A DNA stretch of 6,090 nucleotides from JBHHXR01 sp046757205 (GCA_046757205.1 JBHHXR010000207.1:1-6090); one strand, 5' to 3'; counted from the stretch's first letter, positions 1 to 5,012 are shown. Notes: generated by a model from the letters alone, not told the origin. Made by a program: numbers and translations.

Positions 1-65
1 TATGTATTCGCGGCGATCAAGTCCAACATGCCCTTCGTGCTCTGGCAAGCCGGGAAGAGAAAGAT

Positions 66-554
66 ATGTGGCTATTTTTGATATTTGTGACGGTTCCGAT
101 TGTCGAGATCGCGTTGTTTATCGAGATCGGCGGCTGGCTGGGTCTGTTTCCGACCCTGGCGGTCGTCGTCCTGACCGCGATGGCGGGCACCGCGCTGGTT
201 CGTCAGCAGGGCCTCGCGACCCTGGCGCGGCTCCAGCACAGCCTGTCGCGCGGCGAGGACCCGGTGGGGCACATCGCTCATGGGGCGCTGATTCTCGTCG
301 CCGGTGTGCTGTTGTTGACGCCGGGTTTTTTCACCGACGCGCTTGGAATCGCCTTTCTGATCCCGGCAATCCGGCAGGCGCTCATAGCGTGGGGCGCAGC
401 ACGGCTGGCCGCACGGGTGCATGTGTGGGCCGGAGGAACGGCGCACGGCCCCCGTCACGACACCGCCGGGGCGATTGACGGAGAATTCGAAATACTCGAC
501 GAGGACACGGCCCGCCCGCGGCGCGGAAACTCGGGCTGGACGAGGGATCGCTGA
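66..554 (+). CDS. fxsA: FxsA family membrane protein
   Basis: A 162-residue inner-membrane protein of the FxsA family. In E. coli, overproduced FxsA relieves exclusion of phage T7 by the F plasmid; its normal role is not well defined. The family signature is clear: PIVEIALFIEIGG at about residues 11-23, LTAMAGTALVRQQG at 36-49, and LLLTPGFFTDALG followed by FLIPAIR at 82-103. Hydrophobic stretches at about 2-25, 26-44 and 73-101 fit three to four membrane passes. The C-terminus is polar and contains IDGEFEILDED (137-147), an acidic motif that often ends alphaproteobacterial members. The ATG at 66 is preceded by a purine-rich GGGAAGAG (52-59) and opens directly into the first membrane segment. 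It lies 82 bp upstream of secB on the same strand and may be co-transcribed with it. Family assignment is firm; function is only inherited from the family. Confidence 0.92.
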   Translation: MWLFLIFVTVPIVEIALFIEIGGWLGLFPTLAVVVLTAMAGTALVRQQGLATLARLQHSLSRGEDPVGHIAHGALILVAGVLLLTPGFFTDALGIAFLIPAIRQALIAWGAARLAARVHVWAGGTAHGPRHDTAGAIDGEFEILDEDTARPRRGNSGWTRDR

Positions 555-636
555 GCGGCCGGTTCGGATTGCGTCTTTACACGACCTCGGTTACGGCCTA
601 GGCAACGTCCGGCGAATTTGACAGGACAATCGAGCC

Positions 637-1104
637 ATGGCCGAAGAAACCCCGGCGGAACCGCCGAAACTGCGGGTAATCGCACAATTCATCCGTGACC
701 TTTCCTTCGAGAACATCGCCGCCCAGAAAGGCGAAAAGATGGACGGGACGCCCGAGATCACCGTTCAGGTTTCGCTCGACGCCAAGAAGCTGGGCGGTGA
801 GATGTACGAGGTGACGAACCGCCTCAAGATCGATTCCAACAGCGACGGCAAGCCGGTATTCGTACTGGAGCTCGACTATGCCGGAAGGTTCGAGATCTCG
901 AACGTTCCGGACGAACAGATGCATCCGTTTCTGCTGATCGAATGCCCGCGCATGATCTTTCCCTACCTGCGCCGTGTCGTCGGCGATATCACGCGTGACG
1001 GCGGGTACCCGCCCCTCAATCTCGACAACATCGATTTTCTCGCGCTTTACCGGCAGGAAATCGCCCGCAGACAGGCGCAGCAGCCAAACGGCGGCACCGC
1101 CTAG
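637..1104 (+). CDS. secB: Protein-export chaperone SecB
   Basis: SecB is a cytoplasmic homotetrameric chaperone that keeps precursor proteins unfolded and hands them to SecA at the SecYEG translocon. The 155-residue length is normal. Recognisable segments are QFIRDLSFEN (17-26), the strand ITVQVSLDAKKLG (41-53), YEVTNRLKI (57-65), FVLELDYAGRFEI (75-87), and the strongly conserved C-terminal block starting ECPRMIFPYLRR (102-113) and continuing GDITRDGGYPPLNLDNIDF (116-134). A short polar tail follows (QPNGGTA). The ATG at 637 has AGGA at 623-626, ten bases upstream. A TTGACA at 618-623 is too close to the start to act as a -35 box for this gene. The TAG stop overlaps the stop codon of convergent dnaQ. 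fxsA precedes it on the same strand. The identification is secure. Confidence 0.97.
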   Translation: MAEETPAEPPKLRVIAQFIRDLSFENIAAQKGEKMDGTPEITVQVSLDAKKLGGEMYEVTNRLKIDSNSDGKPVFVLELDYAGRFEISNVPDEQMHPFLLIECPRMIFPYLRRVVGDITRDGGYPPLNLDNIDFLALYRQEIARRQAQQPNGGTA

Positions 1105-1802
1105 GAACCGCCCTTGCTCCACATCGCCGGGGCCGGCAGTTCCGCCAGGAACTGCTCGTGCGCCTGCATCTCCGCCTCGCTCAGCCGCGGCGCAAGCGGG
1201 CGCGGGCGACGTGGCGGTGAATAGTCGGCCCCCGCCGCGTCTCCGGGCTCGCTCCTGCCGCCGCTGACCAGCGACAGCGTGAAGTCGGGCTGGCGTCCGC
1301 CGATCAGTTCCAGATAGACCTCCGCCAGGATTTCGGCGTCCAGGAGCGCCCCGTGTCTTTCCCTTGCGGAATTGTCCACGCCAAAGCGGCGGCACAGCGC
1401 ATCCAGCGAATTCTGCGCGCCGGGGAAGCGGCGGCGCGCGATCTCCAGCGTGTCGATGGCACAATCCGGCGCCAACGGCGCCCGCTCCGCCCATTTCAGT
1501 TCGGCGTTGAGGAATTTCAGGTCGAAGGATGCGTTGTGGATCACCAGTTTCGCATCGCCGACGAATTCCAGGAAATCCTGTGCCACGCTCGGAAAAACCG
1601 GCTTTCCGGCCAGAAAATCCGTGCTCAGGCCATGCACTTCGAAGGCCTCCTGCGGCATCTCGCGTTCGGGGTTCAGGTATTGGTGAAACACCCGGCCGGT
1701 CGGCATGTGATTGGAAAGCTCGACGCAGCCGATTTCGACGATCCTGTCGCCTTTCTCCGGGTCGAGTCCGGTGGTTTCGGTATCGAGAACGATTTCACGC
1801 AT
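1101..1802 (-). CDS. dnaQ: DNA polymerase III epsilon subunit, 3'-5' proofreading exonuclease
   Basis: DnaQ (epsilon) removes misincorporated nucleotides as part of the polymerase III core, bound to the alpha subunit. The 233-residue protein has all DEDDh exonuclease motifs: ExoI DTETTGLD with D7 and E9, ExoII HNASFDLKFLN with D94, and ExoIII HGALLDAEILAEVY with H150 and D155. LIGGRQPDFTL (166-176) aligns with the region that in E. coli carries the internal clamp-binding motif; here Q171-L176 is the likely equivalent. A proline/arginine-rich linker (about 196-206) leads to a C-terminal tail ending near PAMWSK, the part expected to contact the alpha subunit. The ATG at 1802-1800 overlaps the end of coaE by eight bases. 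A run of six G on the coding strand (1812-1807) lies four bases upstream and may serve as ribosome-binding site. It is last in the leftward unit and converges on secB with no room for a terminator between them. Confidence 0.96.
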   Translation of the reverse strand: MREIVLDTETTGLDPEKGDRIVEIGCVELSNHMPTGRVFHQYLNPEREMPQEAFEVHGLSTDFLAGKPVFPSVAQDFLEFVGDAKLVIHNASFDLKFLNAELKWAERAPLAPDCAIDTLEIARRRFPGAQNSLDALCRRFGVDNSARERHGALLDAEILAEVYLELIGGRQPDFTLSLVSGGRSEPGDAAGADYSPPRRPRPLAPRLSEAEMQAHEQFLAELPAPAMWSKGGS

Positions 1803-2406
1803 CGCGCCCCCCGCATATCTGCCGTATCAACTTTAGAACGTCGGACCGTGCGGCCTCAAGCCCGGCAGATGTATCGATGACGAAATCGGCACGCGACCGT
1901 TTCTCGCTGTCGGGCATCTGCCGCGCGCGTATCCTGGCCAACTGCGCTTCCGTCATGCCGGCCCGCGAAAGCACCCTGTCGCGCTGGACCTCCGGCGGTG
2001 CGGTGACGACCAGAACGCCATCGAGCCAGGCGTCGGCCCCGGTCTCGAACAGCAGGGGGACGTCGAAAACCACGAGCCTGTCGCCGGCGCCCGAGCGCTC
2101 ATTCACAAACCGCTCGCGATCGGCCGCCACAAGGGGATGAATCGCTGCCTCGATGCGCGGCAACAGCGCCGCGTCTGCGGCGATCGCATCTCGAAGCTTG
2201 GCCCGGTCCACCGCTCCGTCGGCGACCGCCCCCGGCGCCAGCAAGGCGATTGCCGGAACCCCTGCCCCGCCCTTGGCATAAAGCCGGTGCACGCATTCGT
2301 CGGCGTCCCACACCGGAACCCCGGCGTCGGCGAAGAATGCCGCCGTCGTGCTCTTTCCCATACCTATGGAACCGGTCAGACCGAGCTTGTAGGGCCGGGA
2401 CGTCAT
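1795..2406 (-). CDS. coaE: Dephospho-CoA kinase
   Basis: CoaE phosphorylates dephospho-CoA with ATP, the last step of coenzyme A synthesis in the cytoplasm. The 203-residue protein has a P-loop GSIGMGKS (12-19), the substrate-binding DADECVH (34-40), IHP (89-91), the Walker-B-like DVPLLFE (115-121), RQM (162-164) and SEKRSRADFVIDTS (167-180), all in the family's order. The reading frame stays open upstream to 2463, but the ATG at 2406-2404 is preferred: it gives the usual spacing of about ten residues before the P-loop and forms an ATGA overlap with the aroE stop. No good Shine-Dalgarno precedes it, so initiation probably depends on ribosomes finishing aroE. The 3' end overlaps the dnaQ start by eight bases. 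The assignment is secure. Confidence 0.96.
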   Translation of the reverse strand: MTSRPYKLGLTGSIGMGKSTTAAFFADAGVPVWDADECVHRLYAKGGAGVPAIALLAPGAVADGAVDRAKLRDAIAADAALLPRIEAAIHPLVAADRERFVNERSGAGDRLVVFDVPLLFETGADAWLDGVLVVTAPPEVQRDRVLSRAGMTEAQLARIRARQMPDSEKRSRADFVIDTSAGLEAARSDVLKLIRQICGGRDA

Positions 2407-3239
2407 GGCGCGAGCACGGTTTCGCGCACCGCCTGATCGACCTCCGGACAGCGGCCGAACCACCTCTCGAACCCCGGCACCGCCTGGTGCAGCAGCATGC
2501 CCAGACCGTCCGCCCCCGGATTTCCGCGCGCCCTTGCCCGTTTCAGAAGCTCCGTCTCAAGCGGTCTGTAGACAAGGTCGGTCACCAGCGCGGCGCCCGG
2601 CAATGCCGCCAGGTCCAGGCCCAGCACGTCATGGCCGGCCATGCCGAGCGACGTCGTGTTCACCAGCGTAGCGGCACCTTCCAGGCAGTCGCCGCGCGCC
2701 TCCCAGTCGACAATTTCGGCCTTGCCGCCGAACCGGTCCGCCAACGCCTCGGCCCGCGCCCGCGTCCGGTTGACGAGGCGTATCTCCGGCGCGCCATCCG
2801 ACAGCAGTGCGTCGACGACGGCCCGCGCCGCGCCTCCGGCGCCAAGAACGACTGCCGGGCCAGCGGAAGCCCGCCAGTGCGGAGCCTGCTCGTGAAGGTT
2901 CTGCAGGAAACCGTAGCCGTCGGTGTTGTCCGCCAGAACGCCCCGCTGAACATCGAATGTCAGCGTGTTGGCGGCACCGATGCGCCTGGCCACGCTGCTG
3001 GCTTCGTCGGCCAGCGCAAACGCTTCTTCCTTGTGTGGCAGCGTGACGTTGACGCCGCGGAACCCCAGGCGCCTGAGCGCTTCCAGCCCGTCGCGCAGAG
3101 CGCCCGGCGCGATTTCCACGGGAATGTAATACCCGCCGATACCGTACTTCCGCAGCCAGTAGCCGTGCACCCTGGGCGACAGGCTGTGCGATATCGGCGA
3201 TCCGATCACGCCAGCCAGCGCCGGTGCATTTCCCGTCAT
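2403..3239 (-). CDS. aroE: Shikimate dehydrogenase (NADP+)
   Basis: AroE reduces 3-dehydroshikimate to shikimate with NADPH in the pathway to aromatic amino acids and folate. The 278-residue length is typical. The shikimate-binding N-terminal domain shows GSPISHSLSP (13-22), NVTLPHK with the catalytic K70, GAANTL (88-93) and DNTDGYG with the catalytic D107. The nucleotide-binding domain has the glycine-rich GAGGAARA (133-140) and NRTR (157-160), the latter typical of NADP specificity, then NTTSLGM (194-200), YRPLET (224-229) and DGLGMLLHQA with Q252. The ATG at 3239-3237 shares an ATGA with the maf stop. On the coding strand AAGGGGG (3256-3250) lies ten bases upstream and AGGA lies almost against the start. 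It is the middle gene of the leftward overlapping unit. Confidence 0.97.
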   Translation of the reverse strand: MTGNAPALAGVIGSPISHSLSPRVHGYWLRKYGIGGYYIPVEIAPGALRDGLEALRRLGFRGVNVTLPHKEEAFALADEASSVARRIGAANTLTFDVQRGVLADNTDGYGFLQNLHEQAPHWRASAGPAVVLGAGGAARAVVDALLSDGAPEIRLVNRTRARAEALADRFGGKAEIVDWEARGDCLEGAATLVNTTSLGMAGHDVLGLDLAALPGAALVTDLVYRPLETELLKRARARGNPGADGLGMLLHQAVPGFERWFGRCPEVDQAVRETVLAP

Positions 3240-3835
3240 GTCCTGCAGACCCCCTTGCTTCGGAGGAAACCCAGCACTTCCAGCAACGGAAGGCCAAGCA
3301 CGCTGAAATAGTCACCCTCGACGCGGGTGAAAAGCTGCGCGCCCGCGCCTTCCAGGCGGTAGCAACCGACACAGCAAAGCACTTCTTCGCCATGCTCCTC
3401 AAGATAGTTTTCGAGGAACGCGTCGGAAAAAGACCGCATCGTCAGCCCGGCGCGTCCGACATGGCGCCACACCGGCCGGCCGTCTTCGACCATGACAGCA
3501 GCGGCAAACAGCTCGTGCGCCTTGCCGCGCAACTTCCTGAGTTGCGCCCGGGCTTCGGCGAGGTCGCCGGGCTTGTCGAAAAGCCTTCCCTCCAGCACAA
3601 GAACCTGGTCGCACCCGAGAACCAGCCTTTCGGGGTCGCGCGTTGCTGCGCGCATGGCCTTGTTTTCCGCCAGCTCGGCGGCGATGTCGCGCGGTGCCGC
3701 GCCGCCGCTCAGCATGGTTGCCTTTATCGCCGCCTCGTCGACCCGCACCGGCCTTGTTTCGACCGCGATACCGGAATTGCGCAAAAGCGCGGAGCGGATT
3801 TCCGAGGCAGACGCGAGGACGAGTGGCTCTTTCAT
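3236..3835 (-). CDS. maf: Maf family nucleotide pyrophosphatase
   Basis: Maf proteins hydrolyse nucleoside triphosphates, including modified or non-canonical ones, to monophosphate and pyrophosphate, as house-cleaning enzymes. The 199-residue protein has LASASEIRSALL (7-18, R14), LAENKA (55-60), GCDQVLVLEG (74-83, D76), FDKP (86-89), then GCYRLEGAG (157-165) and RVEGDYFSVLGLPL (171-184), covering the family's active-site motifs. A Q after the GCD aspartate resembles the YceF-type (7-methyl-GTP) branch rather than the GADT of the YhdE (dTTP/UTP) branch; that substrate hint is inference. A GTG at 3862 could start a nine-residue longer form, but the ATG at 3835-3833 is preferred: a coding-strand AAAGG lies eight bases upstream and the protein then begins at the usual position. 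This ATG overlaps the stop of the 58-residue ORF upstream. The 3' end overlaps aroE by four bases. Confidence 0.94.
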   Translation of the reverse strand: MKEPLVLASASEIRSALLRNSGIAVETRPVRVDEAAIKATMLSGGAAPRDIAAELAENKAMRAATRDPERLVLGCDQVLVLEGRLFDKPGDLAEARAQLRKLRGKAHELFAAAVMVEDGRPVWRHVGRAGLTMRSFSDAFLENYLEEHGEEVLCCVGCYRLEGAGAQLFTRVEGDYFSVLGLPLLEVLGFLRSKGVCRT

Positions 3836-4008
3836 CTCGCAAGCCTTTCGCTCGCCACGCACTTGCCGTTGGCAACCACCACTCGGACGGCCGCCCGGAA
3901 CTTCGCGAACCTGCCGTCAACGGCGGCGATACCGAACAAACACGCCTGGGAGCCGGTGCGCTGGCGCACGGACTCCGACAGAACCCTGACTTTGCGATCA
4001 TCGGCCAT
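3832..4008 (-). CDS. Unrecognised 58-residue small protein upstream of maf
   Basis: I do not recognise this protein. It begins MADDRKVRVL and ends VASERLAR, is basic, and has a hydrophobic stretch ACLFGIAAV (22-30) and a second AAVRVVVANGK (39-49) that would fit beta-strands. There is no membrane helix, no signal peptide, and two cysteines (23 and 50). Reasons to believe it: its TGA overlaps the maf ATG as ATGA, the same junction as maf/aroE and aroE/coaE; 45 of its 57 sense codons after the start end in G or C, like its neighbours; and AGGT lies shortly upstream of the ATG at 4008-4006. An in-frame stop further upstream leaves this as the only ATG, GTG or TTG available at the 5' end. It is not IF-1 (infA), which precedes maf in some alphaproteobacteria, and not the DUF299 PpsR regulator. 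It may be a coupling leader for maf or a genuine small protein. Confidence 0.55.
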   Translation of the reverse strand: MADDRKVRVLSESVRQRTGSQACLFGIAAVDGRFAKFRAAVRVVVANGKCVASERLAR

Positions 4009-4045
4009 GCGACCTGAATACCGGCCTTTGCCCGGAGGGTAAATC

Positions 4046-4054
4046 AGTGGAAAA
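4046..4054 (-). promoter_or_regulatory. DnaA-box-like nonamer
   Basis: On the minus strand this reads TTTTCCACT, two mismatches from TTATCCACA. It shares the eight-base core GTGGAAAA (plus strand) with the better box at 4177-4185, and both lie close to an ACCGGCT. Individually weak; listed because of its position in the candidate origin. Confidence 0.33.
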
Positions 4055-4146
4055 CCGGCTGCGGCCGCGCATCAACGCGGGCAAAACTTTCCGGTATGGA
4101 GCATTCCCCTCAGGCGATCATCGCTTCGAGAAGAACAGCACCGGAA

Positions 4147-4155
4147 TTATCCATG
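4147..4155 (+). promoter_or_regulatory. DnaA-box-like nonamer
   Basis: Reads TTATCCATG. The first seven bases match TTATCCACA exactly and the last two differ. It lies 21 bases left of the opposite-strand box at 4177-4185. Confidence 0.33.
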
Positions 4156-4176
4156 TTGACGACCGGCTTGCAGGCC

Positions 4177-4185
4177 TGTGGAAAA
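4177..4185 (-). promoter_or_regulatory. Best DnaA-box-like nonamer
   Basis: On the minus strand this reads TTTTCCACA, a single mismatch from TTATCCACA and a full match to the relaxed consensus TTWTNCACA. It is the strongest DnaA-binding candidate in the intergenic region, about 80 bp left of the A+T-rich patch. Confidence 0.5.
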
Positions 4186-4253
4186 ACCCGTGAATCGGCT
4201 GACGATGCCCGCATCCGGGGAACCCTCTGCCGCATTTTTGCTATCGCCACGAT

Positions 4254-4262
4254 TTATCGACC
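4254..4262 (+). promoter_or_regulatory. DnaA-box-like nonamer next to the A+T-rich patch
   Basis: Reads TTATCGACC, two mismatches from TTATCCACA. It abuts the left edge of the A+T-rich patch, a place where origin-proximal DnaA boxes are often found. Confidence 0.3.
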
Positions 4263-4310
4263 TCCAATACATTGAAATATTGGGTAAAAATTTTCATCCA
4301 CCATTTCCAA
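4263..4310. other. A+T-rich patch with palindrome, candidate unwinding element
   Basis: Of 48 bases 34 are A or T, and 26 of the 32 at 4266-4297 are, in otherwise G+C-rich DNA. It holds an inverted repeat CCAATA (4264-4269) / TATTGG (4278-4283) with an eight-base loop, and the palindrome AAAATTTT (4287-4294). Another degenerate DnaA-like nonamer, TCATCCACC, sits at 4294-4302. The composition fits a DNA unwinding element of an origin; the assignment is inferred. Confidence 0.42.
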
Positions 4311-4326
4311 CGCCCTGAGCGCCAGC

Positions 4327-4347
4327 AACTGTCTTTTTTGGACAGTT
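4327..4347. repeat. Perfect 7-bp inverted repeat with T-rich loop
   Basis: AACTGTC (4327-4333) and GACAGTT (4341-4347) are exact reverse complements around the loop TTTTTTG. There is no T-tract after the stem, so it does not look like an intrinsic terminator, and neither neighbouring unit ends here. It could be a protein-binding site or a cruciform in the candidate origin. Confidence 0.5.
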
Positions 4348-4405
4348 CTGTTGATATCCGGCCAATCGCGGTAATCCCCGCGATTCATCCCGCCTACCAA
4401 AAACT

Positions 4406-4433
4406 ACAAGATTCTCTATGAATTGATTCTTGT
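4406..4433. repeat. 9-bp inverted repeat carrying a GATTC in each arm
   Basis: ACAAGATTC (4406-4414) and GATTCTTGT (4425-4433) pair at eight of nine positions around a ten-base spacer. Each arm contains a GATTC (4410-4414 and 4425-4429), a GANTC site of the kind methylated by CcrM in alphaproteobacteria. A third GATTC lies at 4382-4386 and a GAATC at 4192-4196. It sits 82 bp upstream of hemJ and could be a regulatory site for hemJ or part of the origin. Confidence 0.42.
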
Positions 4434-4514
4434 TGTTCTGGTTTTCGGGCTTTTTGCCGACCAGGGTTTTTGGCGCTTGGCTATCGCTCTGCCACCAGCT
4501 AGGAAACCGCGGAC

Positions 4515-4970
4515 ATGATTGAATTTCTGAGTATTCACTATCTCTGGATCAAGGCATTGCATGTGATGTCGGTCATCGCCTGGATGGCGGGGCTGTTCTA
4601 CCTGCCGAGATTGTTTGTCTATCACGCGGAGTCGGCGGCTGTCGGATCCGATCTCTCCGAGACACTGAAGGTGATGGAGCGGCGTTTGCTCCGTGCAATC
4701 ATGAACCCGGCGATGATCGCGGCATGGACGTTCGGCGGCCTGCTGGTGCTTATACCGGGCATCGCCGACTGGTCGACGTTCAACTGGGTGTACGTGAAAG
4801 CGGCGATGGTCCTCGTCATGACGTGGTTTCACCATTGGCTGGCAAACCGGCGCAAGGAATTCGCCGTGGACAGCAACGTCCGAAGCGGCCGAACATACCG
4901 GCTGATGAACGAGTTACCGACGGTCCTGATGATTGTGATTGTGGCGATGGTGATTGTTAAACCATTTTAA
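4515..4970 (+). CDS. hemJ: Protoporphyrinogen IX oxidase HemJ
   Basis: HemJ (formerly UPF0093) is the membrane enzyme that oxidises protoporphyrinogen IX to protoporphyrin IX in many bacteria lacking HemG or HemY. The 151-residue length is typical. Family features are KALHVMSVIAWMAGLFYL (13-30, with H16), PRLFVYH (31-37), MERRLLRAIMNPAM (54-67), VYVKAAMVL (92-100, K95), WFHHWLA (104-110) and RTYRLMNELPT (126-136). Four hydrophobic stretches, about 10-31, 64-82, 92-110 and 135-149, fit four membrane helices. AGGA at 4501-4504 lies ten bases upstream of the ATG. It is the first gene right of the candidate origin; hemE, often found between the origin and hemJ in alphaproteobacteria, is absent. 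The TAA is followed by the promoter-like region of rho, and no terminator hairpin is evident. Confidence 0.95.
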   Translation: MIEFLSIHYLWIKALHVMSVIAWMAGLFYLPRLFVYHAESAAVGSDLSETLKVMERRLLRAIMNPAMIAAWTFGGLLVLIPGIADWSTFNWVYVKAAMVLVMTWFHHWLANRRKEFAVDSNVRSGRTYRLMNELPTVLMIVIVAMVIVKPF

Positions 4971-4981
4971 TCGCTGTCTAT

Positions 4982-5012
4982 TTGACATTTCGGCGGTTTG
5001 CGCCCATATAAC
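4982..5012 (+). promoter_or_regulatory. Probable rho promoter
   Basis: TTGACA (4982-4987, perfect -35) and TATAAC (5007-5012, five of six -10) are separated by 19 bp, longer than the usual 16-18. The first box begins 11 bases after the hemJ stop. It predicts a start near 5019 and a leader of about 90 nt before rho, so rho could be transcribed independently of hemJ. Confidence 0.5.

Larger units (their letters stand above)
4009..4514. other. oriC: Candidate chromosomal replication origin (oriC)
   Basis: This 506-bp gap carries no convincing gene and separates two divergently transcribed units: the leftward small ORF-maf-aroE-coaE-dnaQ and the rightward hemJ-rho. In Caulobacter and Rickettsia the chromosomal origin lies in this neighbourhood, next to hemE, with rho on one side and the maf-aroE-coaE-dnaQ genes on the other. 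What is visible here: five nonamers within one or two mismatches of the DnaA box TTATCCACA, an A+T-rich patch at 4263-4310, three inverted repeats and four GANTC sites. No TTAA-N7-TTAA (CtrA-type) site is present. Location is the main argument. The individual boxes are degenerate and some could occur by chance. No convincing promoter for either flanking unit could be picked out by eye. Confidence 0.7.

Noticed and set aside
618..623. Perfect TTGACA before secB
   Set aside because: A -10 box at normal spacing would fall inside the start of secB, leaving no leader for that gene.
598..1494. Long minus-strand frame of 298 codons across secB and the end of dnaQ
   Set aside because: It is a shadow in G+C-rich DNA: secB on the plus strand and dnaQ in another minus frame both carry complete family motifs over the same bases.
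2407..2463. Longer CoaE start at 2463 adding 19 residues
   Set aside because: The added residues are low-complexity and precede the normal N-terminus; the ATG at 2406 couples to the aroE stop and gives normal P-loop spacing.
2250..3311. Long plus-strand frame of 353 codons opposite coaE and aroE
   Set aside because: Its product has no recognisable domain, and the opposite strand encodes complete CoaE and AroE there.
3836..3862. GTG start for Maf at 3862
   Set aside because: The ATG at 3835 has a well-spaced AAAGG and starts the protein at the usual position before LASAS.
3832..4008. infA (translation initiation factor IF-1) upstream of maf
   Set aside because: Some alphaproteobacteria have infA here, but the 58-residue product lacks the IF-1 signature such as the conserved RMRKNRIR segment.
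4423..4518. TTG-initiated 31-residue hydrophobic frame whose stop overlaps the hemJ start as ATGA
   Set aside because: No ATG or GTG start, no ribosome-binding site, and it begins inside the inverted repeat at 4406-4433; probably a chance open frame in T-rich DNA.
4416..4835. Minus-strand frame of 139 codons across the hemJ start
   Set aside because: It lies opposite hemJ, which has complete family motifs; its product is histidine- and arginine-rich with no domain.
4957..4970. TTAA-N6-TTAA at the end of hemJ resembling a CtrA site
   Set aside because: The spacer is six rather than seven bases, and it lies within the hemJ coding end.
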